The notes: generated by a model not told the origin, from the letters alone. Positions 8,337-16,847 are shown, counted from the first letter of the stretch. The stretch is DNA of 64,000 nt from Saccharopolyspora_C sp040643635 (GCF_040643635.1 NZ_JBEYUS010000013.1:46340-110339), one strand, 5' to 3'. Numbers and translations: made by a program.

Positions 8337-9468
8337 GGTCGCCGCTCCGCACCGGCCGCAGCGCCCGCCGCTCCCCCGTGAGGTCCGCCGCTGCTGGTTC
8401 CGGCGTTGCGGATTCCGGCGCTGCCGGTTCCGGCGTTGCGAGTTCCGGCGTTGCACCGGAATCCGGCGACGGAACGAGGTCCAGCGACGCCACCGGTTCC
8501 AGCGGCGACACGGTTCCCAGCGACGCAGCAGGTCCCCACGATGCAGCCGAGTCCCACGGCGCAGCCGACCCCACCGACGCGGCCGATTCCGGCCCCGCCA
8601 CGGGTTCCCCTGCCGGAGCAGGTTCCAGCGACGTCGAGGCTTCCGTCGAAGCCACGGGTTCCAGTGGTGCGACGGGTTGCAGCGGTGCCGTCGGTTCCAG
8701 CGGTGCCGTCGGTTCGAGCGGTGCCGTCGGTTCGAGTGGTGCCGTCGGTTCGAGTGGTGCCGTCGGTTCGAGTGGTGCGGCGGGTTCCAGCGGGGTCGTC
8801 GTCTTCAGCGGTGCTGAGGGCCCGCCGCGCCCCGGCAGCAGCATCCGGCACGAGCGCGGCCGGGACGCCGCCCCGCGTCCGCCCGCGCGCACCGTGACTT
8901 CGCGTTCCCGCAGGTGACCGTGGCCCTGTCCCACGCCGCGCCACCGCGCCTGCCCGCACCGCAGCCGCACCTCGGCGCCCGGCCAGGCGCCGAACGGCAG
9001 CAGCACCGCACCGCGGTGCCGAGCCCTGGTGGACAACCGGCGGGCGTCGGTCTCGGTCACCAGCCCCGGGCGGCCGACCACGACCAGGTCCACCCCGTCC
9101 AGCAGGGCGGCGATCACGGCGACCGGGTCGTCCCCCGGATGCGGGACCAGGGCCAGCCGGGACAGTTCCACGCCCGCCTCGGACGCCGCGGCCAACCCGA
9201 GTCCGGGGAGCCCGACGACCGCCGCCCAGGAGCCCGCCGCCGTCGCCGCGGACAGCAGGGCGAACAGCAGGGAGGTCGATTCGTGCACCGCCACCGTGCT
9301 GCCACGGCGCAGGCCCGGCCATGGCAGCACGGCGGCGAATTCCGCCCGCGCAGGCAGCACCCGTCCCGCAACGGGATCGCCGCCCGCCTCGGCGGCCGGG
9401 GAAGCCACGGACACCCCGTGAGCCGTGGTCACCCCGTCCAACGCCACCAAGGACGTGCTCGCGGACAT
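8326..9468 (-). CDS. imuA': ImuA' (actinobacterial mutasome accessory protein)
   Basis: 380 residues from ATG 9468. The first ~240 residues resemble a RecA-fold remnant: LPWPGLRRGSTVAVHES, then SWAAVVGLPGLGLAAASEAGV, a glycine-rich loop lacking the full Walker lysine, and DLVVVGRP. Position immediately before imuB, with an 11-nt overlap, matches ImuA' (Rv3395c type), which binds ImuB and is needed for damage-induced mutagenesis. The last ~130 residues are a Pro/Glu/Ala/Ser-rich tail with APLEPT-type repeats not expected in the core family. Two LexA boxes stand 356 and 427 bp upstream. The upstream in-frame ATG at 9579 adds 37 residues without family-like sequence. Confidence 0.82.
   Translation of the reverse strand: MSASTSLVALDGVTTAHGVSVASPAAEAGGDPVAGRVLPARAEFAAVLPWPGLRRGSTVAVHESTSLLFALLSAATAAGSWAAVVGLPGLGLAAASEAGVELSRLALVPHPGDDPVAVIAALLDGVDLVVVGRPGLVTETDARRLSTRARHRGAVLLPFGAWPGAEVRLRCGQARWRGVGQGHGHLREREVTVRAGGRGAASRPRSCRMLLPGRGGPSAPLKTTTPLEPAAPLEPTAPLEPTAPLEPTAPLEPTAPLEPTAPLQPVAPLEPVASTEASTSLEPAPAGEPVAGPESAASVGSAAPWDSAASWGPAASLGTVSPLEPVASLDLVPSPDSGATPELATPEPAAPESATPEPAAADLTGERRALRPVRSGDHAC
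8655..8810. repeat. 18-bp tandem repeats in the 3' end of imuA'
   Basis: About eight imperfect copies of an 18-bp unit (CGGTTCGAGTGGTGCCGT type) are in frame and give APLEPT repeats. The four central copies are nearly identical. More degenerate related units run on through 8400-8650. Confidence 0.85.
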
Positions 9469-9823
9469 CCGCCGTCTCCCCACCTCGTTCGCAGGGATGC
9501 CCGACCCCGTCTCGGGCACCCACGTCCGCTGTGGGGAGACAGCGGTGAGGTCGTGCCGTCTGCACCCGAACGGCACCACCTCGTGGAACGACCGCCCCCC
9601 GACGGCGATCGCTCCGGAGTTCTTTCCGGTAGTTCAGTACTTCCGGCGGTCCCCGTTCCACTGCGGACCGCCGCCGTTGCTGTTGCGTCCCGTCCTCGAC
9701 ATCACCGTCCCGATCACTCTCGTCCGCACGCCCCCGCGACGCCCGGAGTCCTCCGGTCACCGGTGGCCCCGGGCACCCCGCCCCTGAGCCGCACCGCAGG
9801 CCGTTCCCGACCCCGACCGGAGG
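9469..9823. other. long leader between the LexA-type promoter and imuA'
   Basis: 355 bp without a convincing gene on either strand. If the promoter beside the LexA box at 9824 drives imuA', this is a ~370-nt 5' untranslated region. No riboswitch or strong hairpin was recognised in it. Confidence 0.4.
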
Positions 9824-9839
9824 TCGAACCCTTGTTCGA
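9824..9839. promoter_or_regulatory. LexA (SOS) box 1, perfect
   Basis: TCGAACCCTTGTTCGA is an exact match to the actinobacterial SOS consensus TCGAAC-N4-GTTCGA. On the minus strand it lies 8 nt after a candidate -10 (TTTACT, 9848-9853). That -10 is 18 nt from a TTGACG -35 (9872-9877), so LexA would cover the start of transcription towards imuA'. Confidence 0.88.
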
Positions 9840-9894
9840 CTGACTCAAGTAAACCCTGGCCAGGAGTCCGCCGTCAAGGCGTTGACACCAAAGA

Positions 9895-9910
9895 GCGAAC
9901 ACAAGTTCGA
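9895..9910. promoter_or_regulatory. LexA (SOS) box 2, one mismatch
   Basis: GCGAACACAAGTTCGA differs from the consensus at one outer base. A TTGACA at 9882-9887 stands just before it on the plus strand, so this box could also control a rightward promoter, although no protein gene lies to the right before purH. Confidence 0.7.
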
Positions 9911-9999
9911 TAACAGCAGGTGGACGCGTCCCCGCCCCGAAAACCCGCCGCACACCCCCATCCTGCCCCGCCCCACCGACAACCCGGCGCGCACGCGAA

Positions 10000-10037
10000 G
10001 AGGGGCGGCGCAGGTCCGAAGACCCGCACCGCCCCTC
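10000..10037. terminator. purH terminator hairpin
   Basis: The stem pairs 10000-10016 with 10021-10037 around a CGAA loop. The outer 9 bp are perfect (GAGGGGCGG/CCGCCCCTC) and there are two internal mismatches. It lies 44 nt past the purH stop. It would also stop any rightward transcript from the LexA region. Confidence 0.65.
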
Positions 10038-10080
10038 CGCGGAAGCACCGCCCGGCCGACCAGGCCGGGCGCGGAACAGC

Positions 10081-11646
10081 TCAGTGGGCGAAGTGCCGCG
10101 TGCCCGTCAGGTACAGCGGAATCCCCGCCGCCCGGCACACCTCGACCGTCTCCTCGTCCCGCACCGAACCGCCCGGCTGCACGATCGCCCGCACCCCGGC
10201 GTCGACGAGCACCTGCGGCCCGTCGCCGAACGGGAAGAACGCGTCGGAGGCGACCACCGAACCGGAGACCCGCTCCCCGGCCCGCGCCACCGCGAGCCGC
10301 GCCGAGTCCACCCGGTTGACCTGGCCCATGCCGACGCCGACCGTGGCGCCGTCGTCGGCGAGCAGGATCGCATTCGACTTCACCGCGCGGCAGGCGCGCC
10401 AGGCGAACCGCAGGTCCGCGAGCGTGGCCTCGTCCGCCGCGTCGCCCACGGCGAGCGTCCAGTTCGCCGGGTCGTCCCCGTCGGCGTCGATCGCGTCGGA
10501 CTGCTGCACGAGGGTCCCGCCGGAGATGGCCCGCATCTCGACCCGGCCGGAGCGCGGCGGCTGCGCGGTGAGCACCCGGACGTTCTTCTTCCGGGCCAGC
10601 ACGTCGACCGCGCCGTCGGCGTAACCGGGGGCCACCACGACCTCGGTGAACACCTCCGCGATCTGCTCGGCCATCGGCACGGTGACCTCGCGGTTCGCCG
10701 CGATGACGCCGCCGAAGGCGCTCACCGGGTCGCACTCGTGGGCCTTGCGGTGCGCGTCGGCGATGTCCTCGGCGACGGCGATGCCGCAGGGGTTGGCGTG
10801 CTTGATGATCGCCACGCAGGGCCGGTCGTGGTCGTGGGCGGCGCGCCACGCGGCGTCGGCGTCCACGTAGTTGTTGTACGACATCTCCTTGCCGTGCAGC
10901 TGCGCGGCGGCGGCCAGACCGGTGGCCTCCCCGCCGGAGACGTACAGCGCGGCGGCCTGGTGCGGGTTCTCGCCGTAGCGCAGCGCGGACCGCCGCTCCC
11001 AGGTCTCGCCGAGCCAGCCGGGGAACGCGGCGTCGTCCCCGGTGGGCACCCGGCTCATCCAGCCCGCGACGGCCACGTCGTAGGACGCGGTGTGCCGGAA
11101 CGCCTCCGCGGCCAGCTCGACGCGCTCGGGCAGCGTGAAGCCACCGGCGCGCACCTGCTCCAGCAGCCACTCGTACTTGCCGGGGTCGACGACGACGGCC
11201 ACGTTGGCGTGGTTCTTCGCCGAGGCGCGCACCATGGCGGGGCCGCCGATGTCGATCTGCTCGATGACCTCGTCGGGCGCCGCGCCGGAGGCGACGGTGC
11301 GCACGAACGGGTACAGGTTGACCACCAGCAGGTCGAACGCCGGGATGTCCAGTTCGGCGAGCTGGTCGGCGTGCTCCGGGCGGCGCAGGTCCGCGAGCAG
11401 GCCCGCGTGCACCCGCGGGTGCAGCGTCTTGACCCGGCCGTCGAGGGCCTCCGGGAAGCCGGTGAGCTCTTCGACGGGCGTGACCGGCACTCCGGCATCG
11501 GCGAGGGTGCGCGCCGTACCACCGGTCGAGACGATCTCGACGCCTGCCGCGTGCAGCCCGGTGGCCAGGTCCAGCAGGCCGGACTTGTCGGACACGCCGA
11601 TCAGCGCCCGGCGCACCGGCCGCCGTTCCTGCGAGTTCTGGGTCAC
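10081..11646 (-). CDS. purH: bifunctional AICAR transformylase / IMP cyclohydrolase
   Basis: 521 residues, the normal length. The N-terminal IMP cyclohydrolase (MGS-like) domain begins RRALIGVSDKSGL and has VSTGGTARTLADAGV and GRVKTLHPRVHAG. The AICAR transformylase domain carries IIKHANPCG with the active-site Lys-His. The protein ends GTRHFAH. It performs the last two steps of IMP synthesis. The GTG start at 11646 overlaps the purN stop (GTGA), so purN and purH are coupled, as in mycobacteria. Confidence 0.98.
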   Translation of the reverse strand: MTQNSQERRPVRRALIGVSDKSGLLDLATGLHAAGVEIVSTGGTARTLADAGVPVTPVEELTGFPEALDGRVKTLHPRVHAGLLADLRRPEHADQLAELDIPAFDLLVVNLYPFVRTVASGAAPDEVIEQIDIGGPAMVRASAKNHANVAVVVDPGKYEWLLEQVRAGGFTLPERVELAAEAFRHTASYDVAVAGWMSRVPTGDDAAFPGWLGETWERRSALRYGENPHQAAALYVSGGEATGLAAAAQLHGKEMSYNNYVDADAAWRAAHDHDRPCVAIIKHANPCGIAVAEDIADAHRKAHECDPVSAFGGVIAANREVTVPMAEQIAEVFTEVVVAPGYADGAVDVLARKKNVRVLTAQPPRSGRVEMRAISGGTLVQQSDAIDADGDDPANWTLAVGDAADEATLADLRFAWRACRAVKSNAILLADDGATVGVGMGQVNRVDSARLAVARAGERVSGSVVASDAFFPFGDGPQVLVDAGVRAIVQPGGSVRDEETVEVCRAAGIPLYLTGTRHFAH

Positions 11647-12383
11647 GGGATTTCCACCTTCCGTCCCTGCACGGTCCAGCCGTGCCGCGCGAGCTGTTCC
11701 ACGGTCTCCACGAGCAGCCGTCGCTCGACCGCCTTGATGCGTTCGTGCAGGCTCGCCTCGTCGTCGTCGGGCAGCACCGGCACCGCTTCCTGCGCCAGGA
11801 TCGGGCCGGTGTCCACGCCCGCGTCGACCACGAACAGCGTGCAGCCGGTGACCCGCACCCCGTGTTCAAGGGCGTCGCGCACCCCGTGCATGCCGGGGAA
11901 CGCGGGCAGCAGCGCCGGGTGGCTGTTCAGGTAGCGGCCGCCGTAGCGGGCGAGGAAGCGCTCCCCGGCGAGCTTCATGAAGCCCGCGGACACCACGAGG
12001 TCCGGTTCGTGCTCGGCGCACGCTCCGGTCAGCGCCTCGTCCCAGTCCTGCCTGGTGGCGTGGTCGGCGACGCGGCGCACGAAGGTCGGGATGCCGGCGC
12101 GCTCGGCGCGGGCGAGGCCTTCGATGCCGGGCCGGTCGGCGCCGACCGCCACGACGCGCACCGGGTAGTCGGGGCGCGCGGTGGCGTCGAGGAGGGCCTG
12201 CAGCAGGGTTCCGGAACCGGAGACCAGCACGACCACGCGGGCCGGATCGCCGGGGCGGAACCGCGTCGGCGGCTGCGCGGACGGGTCCGGTTCGGGGGTG
12301 CCGGGGGCAGGGTCCGGTCGTGCTGCGGAGGCCGCGTTCGATGCGGGGGTGCTCAGCTCTGACTCCTGACAGTGCCTGGTCAC
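11643..12383 (-). CDS. purN: phosphoribosylglycinamide formyltransferase
   Basis: GAR transformylase 1 transfers a formyl group from 10-formyl-THF to GAR in purine synthesis. Visible motifs are VLVSGSGTLLQALLD, then GRYLNSHPALLPAFPG with the catalytic Asn and His, and VDAGVDTGPILAQ with the Asp. The start is uncertain: I give the GTG at 12383 (246 aa). A CTG at 12356 has a good AGGAG site and would remove nine residues, and upstream ATG 12458 is also in frame. The ~45-residue Pro/Ser-rich lead before the fold is dispensable for catalysis. It follows the perM-like gene by ~85 bp. Confidence 0.93.
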   Translation of the reverse strand: MTRHCQESELSTPASNAASAARPDPAPGTPEPDPSAQPPTRFRPGDPARVVVLVSGSGTLLQALLDATARPDYPVRVVAVGADRPGIEGLARAERAGIPTFVRRVADHATRQDWDEALTGACAEHEPDLVVSAGFMKLAGERFLARYGGRYLNSHPALLPAFPGMHGVRDALEHGVRVTGCTLFVVDAGVDTGPILAQEAVPVLPDDDEASLHERIKAVERRLLVETVEQLARHGWTVQGRKVEIP

Positions 12384-12467
12384 GATCTCACCGAGCAGCG
12401 TAGGCGGCGGCCCGCCGCGGTACTCGGCCAGGTCCCGGGCGAGTGGCCCAGCCCTCACCGAGCGCGG

Positions 12468-14099
12468 TCAGCGGGAACCGGGCCCGTCGGCGTCGTCGTC
12501 GGCGGGCCGGTGCGCCTCGCCGCGGGGGCGGGGGTCGGGGACGTCGGTGTCGCCGTGGATCTCGCCGGACCAGGAGCGGGCCTGGTCCGGGTCCTCGACC
12601 TCCTGGGCCCGGCGGACGAGGTCGGCCCACTCCTCCTCGTCGAGGTCGAATTCGCGGTCCGCGGTGGCCGCGGGGTCGGCGGCCGGGTCGTCGGGATCGT
12701 CGAGGTCGTCCGGGTCGTCGAGCCCGTCGGGGTCGTCGAGCTCGTCGGGGTCCGCGGCCTCCCGGTCGAAGTCGGTGTCCCGGTCGAAGTCGGTGTCCTG
12801 GTCGAAGTCGCCGTCCTCGTCGAAACCGGTCTCGTCCAGCGCGTTCTCGCCGTCCAGCTCCTCGCCGTCGAGCCCGTCGCCGGCGAGCCCGCCGTCGCCG
12901 TCCAGCTCGCCCCCGGCATCGAACTCCGGCTCGTACCGAGCCGCCGGGAACAGCCACACCGCGAGCAGCGCGGGCACCAGCACCCAGCCGAACGTGACGA
13001 GCGCGAGCACCGGCGAGTGCAGCGAGATCGGATCGAACCGCCCGCCGCCCGCACTGCCCCCGGCCATCGCCGCGACCAGCAGGACGCCGAGCGCCCCGAC
13101 CAGCGCCGCCACCGCGACCGCCGCGGGACGCCGCGGCTGGTCCAGGTCGCGTCCGCAGCGCAGCCCGACCACCGCGCCCACCGCCAGCGGCAGCACCAGC
13201 GCCACCGGCCACCACCAGGCCGCGGCTCCGGTCGGCAGCGCCGCCAGCAGCGGGACGTCCGGGACCGCTCCCGGCGCGGTCTCGTAGAACCGCGCGGTCA
13301 GCCCGCCGACGCTGATCCCCGGCCCGGCCGCGAAGGACCACCCGGCGAGCGCCGCGTTCGGCAGGTACAGCAGCGACAGCAGCAGCAACCCGAACGCGTC
13401 ACCCGCCGAACCGGCTCGTCCCAGCACCTCCCCGGCACGTCCCGCCGACAGGCACAGCGCCACCACCGCCACCACCGCACCCGCGACGAGCAGGCACGCC
13501 CACCCCAGCAGCGCACCGCGCAGGCCCGCGCTGACCGTCGGCCCGGCCCGCCACCGCACCGCCGCCGCGAACTCATCCGTGCGGCACGCCCCGGCCGCCG
13601 CCCCCGCGGCGGCCACCAGCCCGCAGCGCAGGAACGCGCTCGGCACCGAGGCCTCGACGGACCCGCTGAGCAGCGCGGCCAGCACCGCGCCGAGGGCCGC
13701 GTGCGCGGTGGCGACCGCGCCGATCACCCGCACCGCGTCGCGCGCGGTGTCGGCACCGGTGCGGCGCAGGAACACCGCCGTGATCGCGGCGATGAGCAAC
13801 CCCAGCACCGCGGTGGGCAGGAACGGCAGCACCGACAGCGGGGCGCCGAGGACCACCAGCGGGACCTGGTGCGCCACCAGCCAGCCCGGTACGGCGGCCG
13901 CGAACAGCGCGGTGGCGCCGACCTCCGGCCCGCTCGCGGTGCCGGTGGCGAGCGCCAGCAGCGTCGCGGACAGCAGATAACCGGCGAGCACCGTGGCCAC
14001 CGCGACCAGACCGAGCCGGACCGCGCCGATCGGGTCGCGGTACTCGGCATCGTCCTCGGGCACCAGATCCGGATCGGACGGCGATTCGATCAGCGGCAT
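12468..14099 (-). CDS. polytopic membrane protein, DUF6350 / PerM-like
   Basis: 543 residues from ATG 14099. About ten hydrophobic segments span residues ~30-420, for example LGLVAVATVLAGYLLSATLL. Position directly before purN-purH matches PerM (Rv0955), a membrane protein needed by M. tuberculosis for cell division under stress, and the DUF6350 family. The C-terminal ~130 residues form a very acidic cytoplasmic-looking tail with repeats such as DDPDGLDDPDDLDDPDD and DFDQDTDFDRDTDFD. The tail looks expanded by slippage. Role in division is inferred from synteny. Confidence 0.8.
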   Translation of the reverse strand: MPLIESPSDPDLVPEDDAEYRDPIGAVRLGLVAVATVLAGYLLSATLLALATGTASGPEVGATALFAAAVPGWLVAHQVPLVVLGAPLSVLPFLPTAVLGLLIAAITAVFLRRTGADTARDAVRVIGAVATAHAALGAVLAALLSGSVEASVPSAFLRCGLVAAAGAAAGACRTDEFAAAVRWRAGPTVSAGLRGALLGWACLLVAGAVVAVVALCLSAGRAGEVLGRAGSAGDAFGLLLLSLLYLPNAALAGWSFAAGPGISVGGLTARFYETAPGAVPDVPLLAALPTGAAAWWWPVALVLPLAVGAVVGLRCGRDLDQPRRPAAVAVAALVGALGVLLVAAMAGGSAGGGRFDPISLHSPVLALVTFGWVLVPALLAVWLFPAARYEPEFDAGGELDGDGGLAGDGLDGEELDGENALDETGFDEDGDFDQDTDFDRDTDFDREAADPDELDDPDGLDDPDDLDDPDDPAADPAATADREFDLDEEEWADLVRRAQEVEDPDQARSWSGEIHGDTDVPDPRPRGEAHRPADDDADGPGSR

Positions 14100-14230
14100 G
14101 CGGCCGAATCTCGCACCGGCACAGCCGCTCTCACCCCATGACGCGCCCAAGCGTCCGCCCATCGAGCGACGACGATCACGCAGAGTTCGTCTCTCCGGTT
14201 GTCTCCGGGCTCGTTCTGCGAGGTGGGGCG

Positions 14231-14470
14231 GGTGGCGGAACCTCAGCGGCTTCCTCGCTGCGGGATCGTTTTCACAGGTGGCTCCGCCACATGAGAAAAC
14301 GCTGTCCTCGTCCTCGCGAGGAAGCCGCTGAGAACCCGCGGCGGTGCCGGTTGCGTGCGTGGACGGCGCTCAGCGGCTTCGCCGCTGACAGGAAAGGCGA
14401 AAAGACTCGGCGTGGGGCGTGGTCCTGCTGCGTGCGTGGTCGCTGCTCAGCGGCTTCGCCGCGGACAGGA
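14231..14470. repeat. dispersed palindromic element, copy B, with two extra mini-hairpins
   Basis: Inverted relative to the copy at 2810-2960. The 17-bp outer stem is 14242-14258 with 14316-14332, around the same CGTTTTC and GTGGC inner stems. It is followed by two mini-hairpin units: TCAGCGGCTTCGCCGCTGA at 14370-14388 and a variant at 14447-14465. The second is preceded by GGTCCTGCTGCGTGCGTGGT (14421-14440), which is also present in copy A. The element fills the gap between the DUF5336 terminator and the perM-like gene and contains no ORF with gene-like features. Confidence 0.85.
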
Positions 14471-14486
14471 GAAGGCGGAGAACGCG

Positions 14487-14524
14487 CGAAGGGCGCCGCC
14501 GCGGGATGCGGTCGGCGCCCTTCG
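14487..14524. terminator. terminator after the DUF5336 gene
   Basis: A 12-bp perfect stem (CGAAGGGCGCCG at 14487-14498 with 14513-14524) continues inward as CCGC/GCGG. It lies 12 nt past the stop codon of the upstream gene on the minus strand. Confidence 0.7.
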
Positions 14525-14535
14525 GGGGACTTGCG

Positions 14536-15627
14536 TCAGTTCTGGCCGGGGTAGGGCATCTGCCTGGTGCCTTCCGGGCCGTCGTTGACCTGCTGCTGCG
14601 GCGCGGAGGCCGGGCCGGGGTCACCTGCGGGCGAGCCGCCCGCGGGGCTGTCCTGGCCCTGCTGGCCGTAGCCGCCCGCGGGGCTGTCCGGGCCCTGCTG
14701 CTGGGCGTAACCGCCGGAGGCACCGGGGCCGCCGTAGCCGCCGCCGGGGCCCTGCCCGTAACCGCCGGGCGCGCCCTGGCCGTAGCCGGGGCCGGGCTGG
14801 CCGGGACCGCCCTGGCCGGGGTACCCGCCCTGGGGTTGGCCGGGCTGGCCCGGCTGGGCCTGGCCAGGATGCGGCTGGCCGGGCTGGCCCTGCTGCGGCT
14901 GGCCGGGCTGGCCCTGCTGCGGCTGGCCGGGTCCGCCCTGCGGCCCGCCGAAACCGGGCTGGCCGGGCGGCGGTCCCCACGGCTGCTGCGGCTGGCCACC
15001 GGGACCCTGCGGCCCCGGACCCTGCCCACCGGGACCGGGCGCACCCGGTCCCGGACCGCCCGGCCCCTGGGTACCCGGACCCTGCGCGCCGGGTCCGCCG
15101 GGCCCTGGCTGGCCGAGCGGCGGGAACGGCCCGGTGCCGGGGCCCTGCTGGCGGCCGCGCGGATCGGGGCCCTTGGCGCCGCCGCCGGGCAGCGCGACGA
15201 CCTCGGACTCGGCGAGCAGCAGCACGACGACCACGGCGGCCTGCACGAGGGCCAGCACGAGCTGGACGATCGCGATGCCCCCGGCGAGTCCGGCGATGAC
15301 GGCCTGCAGCACGGCGAGCGCGCCGTAGACGGCGAGCGGGACGGCCGCGGGCAGCACGTTCGGCGCCTTCGGCAGCACGCGCAGCCCCATCAGCACCGCG
15401 GTCCCGACGATGGCGAGCCCGGCCGTGCCGCCGATCAGCCCGGCCGCGGCCTGGTCGAAGAATCCGAGCACGTAGGCGATGAACCCGGCTCCCGCGGCCA
15501 CGAGCGGCAGGACGGACTTGAGGTCGGTGCCACCGGCGTTCGCCGGCTGCGGCGGCTCCGCACGAGGAGGCCCTGCGTGCGGAGGTGCCTGCTGGTGGGG
15601 CGGCGGTGCACCGTAGGGCGTGGACAT
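14536..15627 (-). CDS. DUF5336 membrane protein with Gly/Pro/Gln-rich C-terminus
   Basis: 363 residues from ATG 15627. A Pro-rich lead is followed by four hydrophobic segments within residues ~35-155, such as VLPLVAAGAGFIAYVLGFF and VQLVLALVQAAVVVVLLLAE. The remaining ~200 residues are Gly/Pro/Gln repeats (GQPGQPQQ units). Location between sucD and the perM-like gene matches Rv0954, the DUF5336 '34-kDa antigen' type protein. Function is unknown; such proteins are envelope-associated in mycobacteria. The repeat tail is likely disordered. Confidence 0.8.
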   Translation of the reverse strand: MSTPYGAPPPHQQAPPHAGPPRAEPPQPANAGGTDLKSVLPLVAAGAGFIAYVLGFFDQAAAGLIGGTAGLAIVGTAVLMGLRVLPKAPNVLPAAVPLAVYGALAVLQAVIAGLAGGIAIVQLVLALVQAAVVVVLLLAESEVVALPGGGAKGPDPRGRQQGPGTGPFPPLGQPGPGGPGAQGPGTQGPGGPGPGAPGPGGQGPGPQGPGGQPQQPWGPPPGQPGFGGPQGGPGQPQQGQPGQPQQGQPGQPHPGQAQPGQPGQPQGGYPGQGGPGQPGPGYGQGAPGGYGQGPGGGYGGPGASGGYAQQQGPDSPAGGYGQQGQDSPAGGSPAGDPGPASAPQQQVNDGPEGTRQMPYPGQN

Positions 15628-15902
15628 GGTTGAGAGGACTCCTCCTCGCCGAGGGTCAGGAGAACACAAGTGTCCTCCCGGAAGAGTGACACCCGAAACG
15701 GTATCGGACTGTGATTCGGCCACCGAACGGGTACGGATCGCCCATTCCTCCCCCGCGCACGCCCCGTCCGAAGCCGTCCGCACCGGTCACCGGCCACCCG
15801 GCCGCGCCGCGCCCGCCCCCGGCCCGACCCGCCGCGCGCCCGGAACCCCGTCCGGTTGGCAGGTGTGGAGAAGTTCACCGCAGCGGACGAGCGCAGCGCG
15901 AA

Positions 15903-15944
15903 CGACCGGGGCCGGGCACCTCGTTCGGTGCCCGGCCCCGGTCG
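15903..15944. terminator. sucCD terminator
   Basis: A perfect 17-bp stem (15903-15919 with 15928-15944) with an 8-nt loop lies 16 nt past the sucD stop. It is one of the strongest terminator-like hairpins in the window. Confidence 0.8.
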
Positions 15945-15959
15945 TGGGAAGGGTGGAGC

Positions 15960-16844
15960 TCAGCCCTTGACGATCTCGCGCATCAGGTTCGCGGTCTCGC
16001 TGGGGGTCTTGCCGACCTTGACGCCGGCGGCCTCCAGGGCCTCCTTCTTCGCGGCCGCGGTGCCCGAGGAACCGGACACGATGGCACCCGCGTGGCCCAT
16101 GGTCTTGCCCTCCGGCGCGGTGAAGCCCGCGACGTAGCCGACCACCGGCTTGGTGATGTTGGCCTTGATGTAGTCGGCGGCCCGCTCTTCGGCGTCGCCA
16201 CCGATCTCGCCGATCATCACGATCGCCTCGGTCTCCGGGTCGTCCTGGAACGCCTGGAGCGCGTCGATGTGCGTGGTGCCGATGATCGGGTCACCGCCGA
16301 TGCCGACGGCGGTGGAGAAACCGATGTCGCGCAGCTCGTACATCATCTGGTACGTCAGCGTGCCCGACTTCGACACCAGGCCGATCTTGCCGGGGCCGGT
16401 GATGTCCGCCGGGATGATGCCCGCGTTGGACTTGCCGGGCGAGATCACGCCGGGGCAGTTCGGCCCGACGATGCGGGTCTTGTTGCCGGTGGCGTTCGCG
16501 TGCGCCCAGAAGTAGGCGGAGTCGTGCACCGGGATGCCCTCGGTGATCACCACGGCGAGCGGGATCTCGGCGTCGATGGCCTCGATGACCGCGTCCTTGG
16601 CGAACTTCGGCGGCACGAACAGCACCGACACGTCGGCGCCGGTCTCCTTCATCGCCTCGGCGACGGTGCCGTAGACCGTGAGCTCCTTGCCCTCGATCTC
16701 GACGGTCTGCCCGGCCTTGCGGGCGTTGACGCCACCGACGATGTTCGTGCCCGACTTCAGCATCCGCGCGGTGTGCTTGGTGCCCTCGGACCCGGTGATG
16801 CCCTGGACGATGACCTTGCTGTTCTCGTTGAGGAAGATGGCCAT
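15960..16844 (-). CDS. sucD: succinyl-CoA synthetase alpha subunit
   Basis: 294 residues. It has the CoA-binding Rossmann domain (VQGITGSEGTKHTARML) and the phospho-histidine loop GHAGAIVSGSSGTAAAKKEA in the ligase domain. With SucC it interconverts succinyl-CoA and succinate with nucleotide triphosphate synthesis in the TCA cycle. It starts 3 nt after the sucC stop, so the pair is one transcription unit. Confidence 0.98.
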   Translation of the reverse strand: MAIFLNENSKVIVQGITGSEGTKHTARMLKSGTNIVGGVNARKAGQTVEIEGKELTVYGTVAEAMKETGADVSVLFVPPKFAKDAVIEAIDAEIPLAVVITEGIPVHDSAYFWAHANATGNKTRIVGPNCPGVISPGKSNAGIIPADITGPGKIGLVSKSGTLTYQMMYELRDIGFSTAVGIGGDPIIGTTHIDALQAFQDDPETEAIVMIGEIGGDAEERAADYIKANITKPVVGYVAGFTAPEGKTMGHAGAIVSGSSGTAAAKKEALEAAGVKVGKTPSETANLMREIVKG

Positions 16845-16847
16845 GGG

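Noticed and set aside
8337..8456. Longer ImuB start adding 40 residues
   Set aside because: The extra residues are Arg/Asn/Gln repeats generated by the imuA' repeat read in another frame; ATG 8336 gives a normal N-terminus.
6402..8810. CRISPR-like arrays
   Set aside because: The tandem repeats have no unique spacers, are multiples of three and lie in frame in imuB and imuA'.
9714..9953. 79-codon minus-strand ORF over the LexA boxes
   Set aside because: It overlaps both operators and the promoter, has no ribosome site and no family-like sequence.
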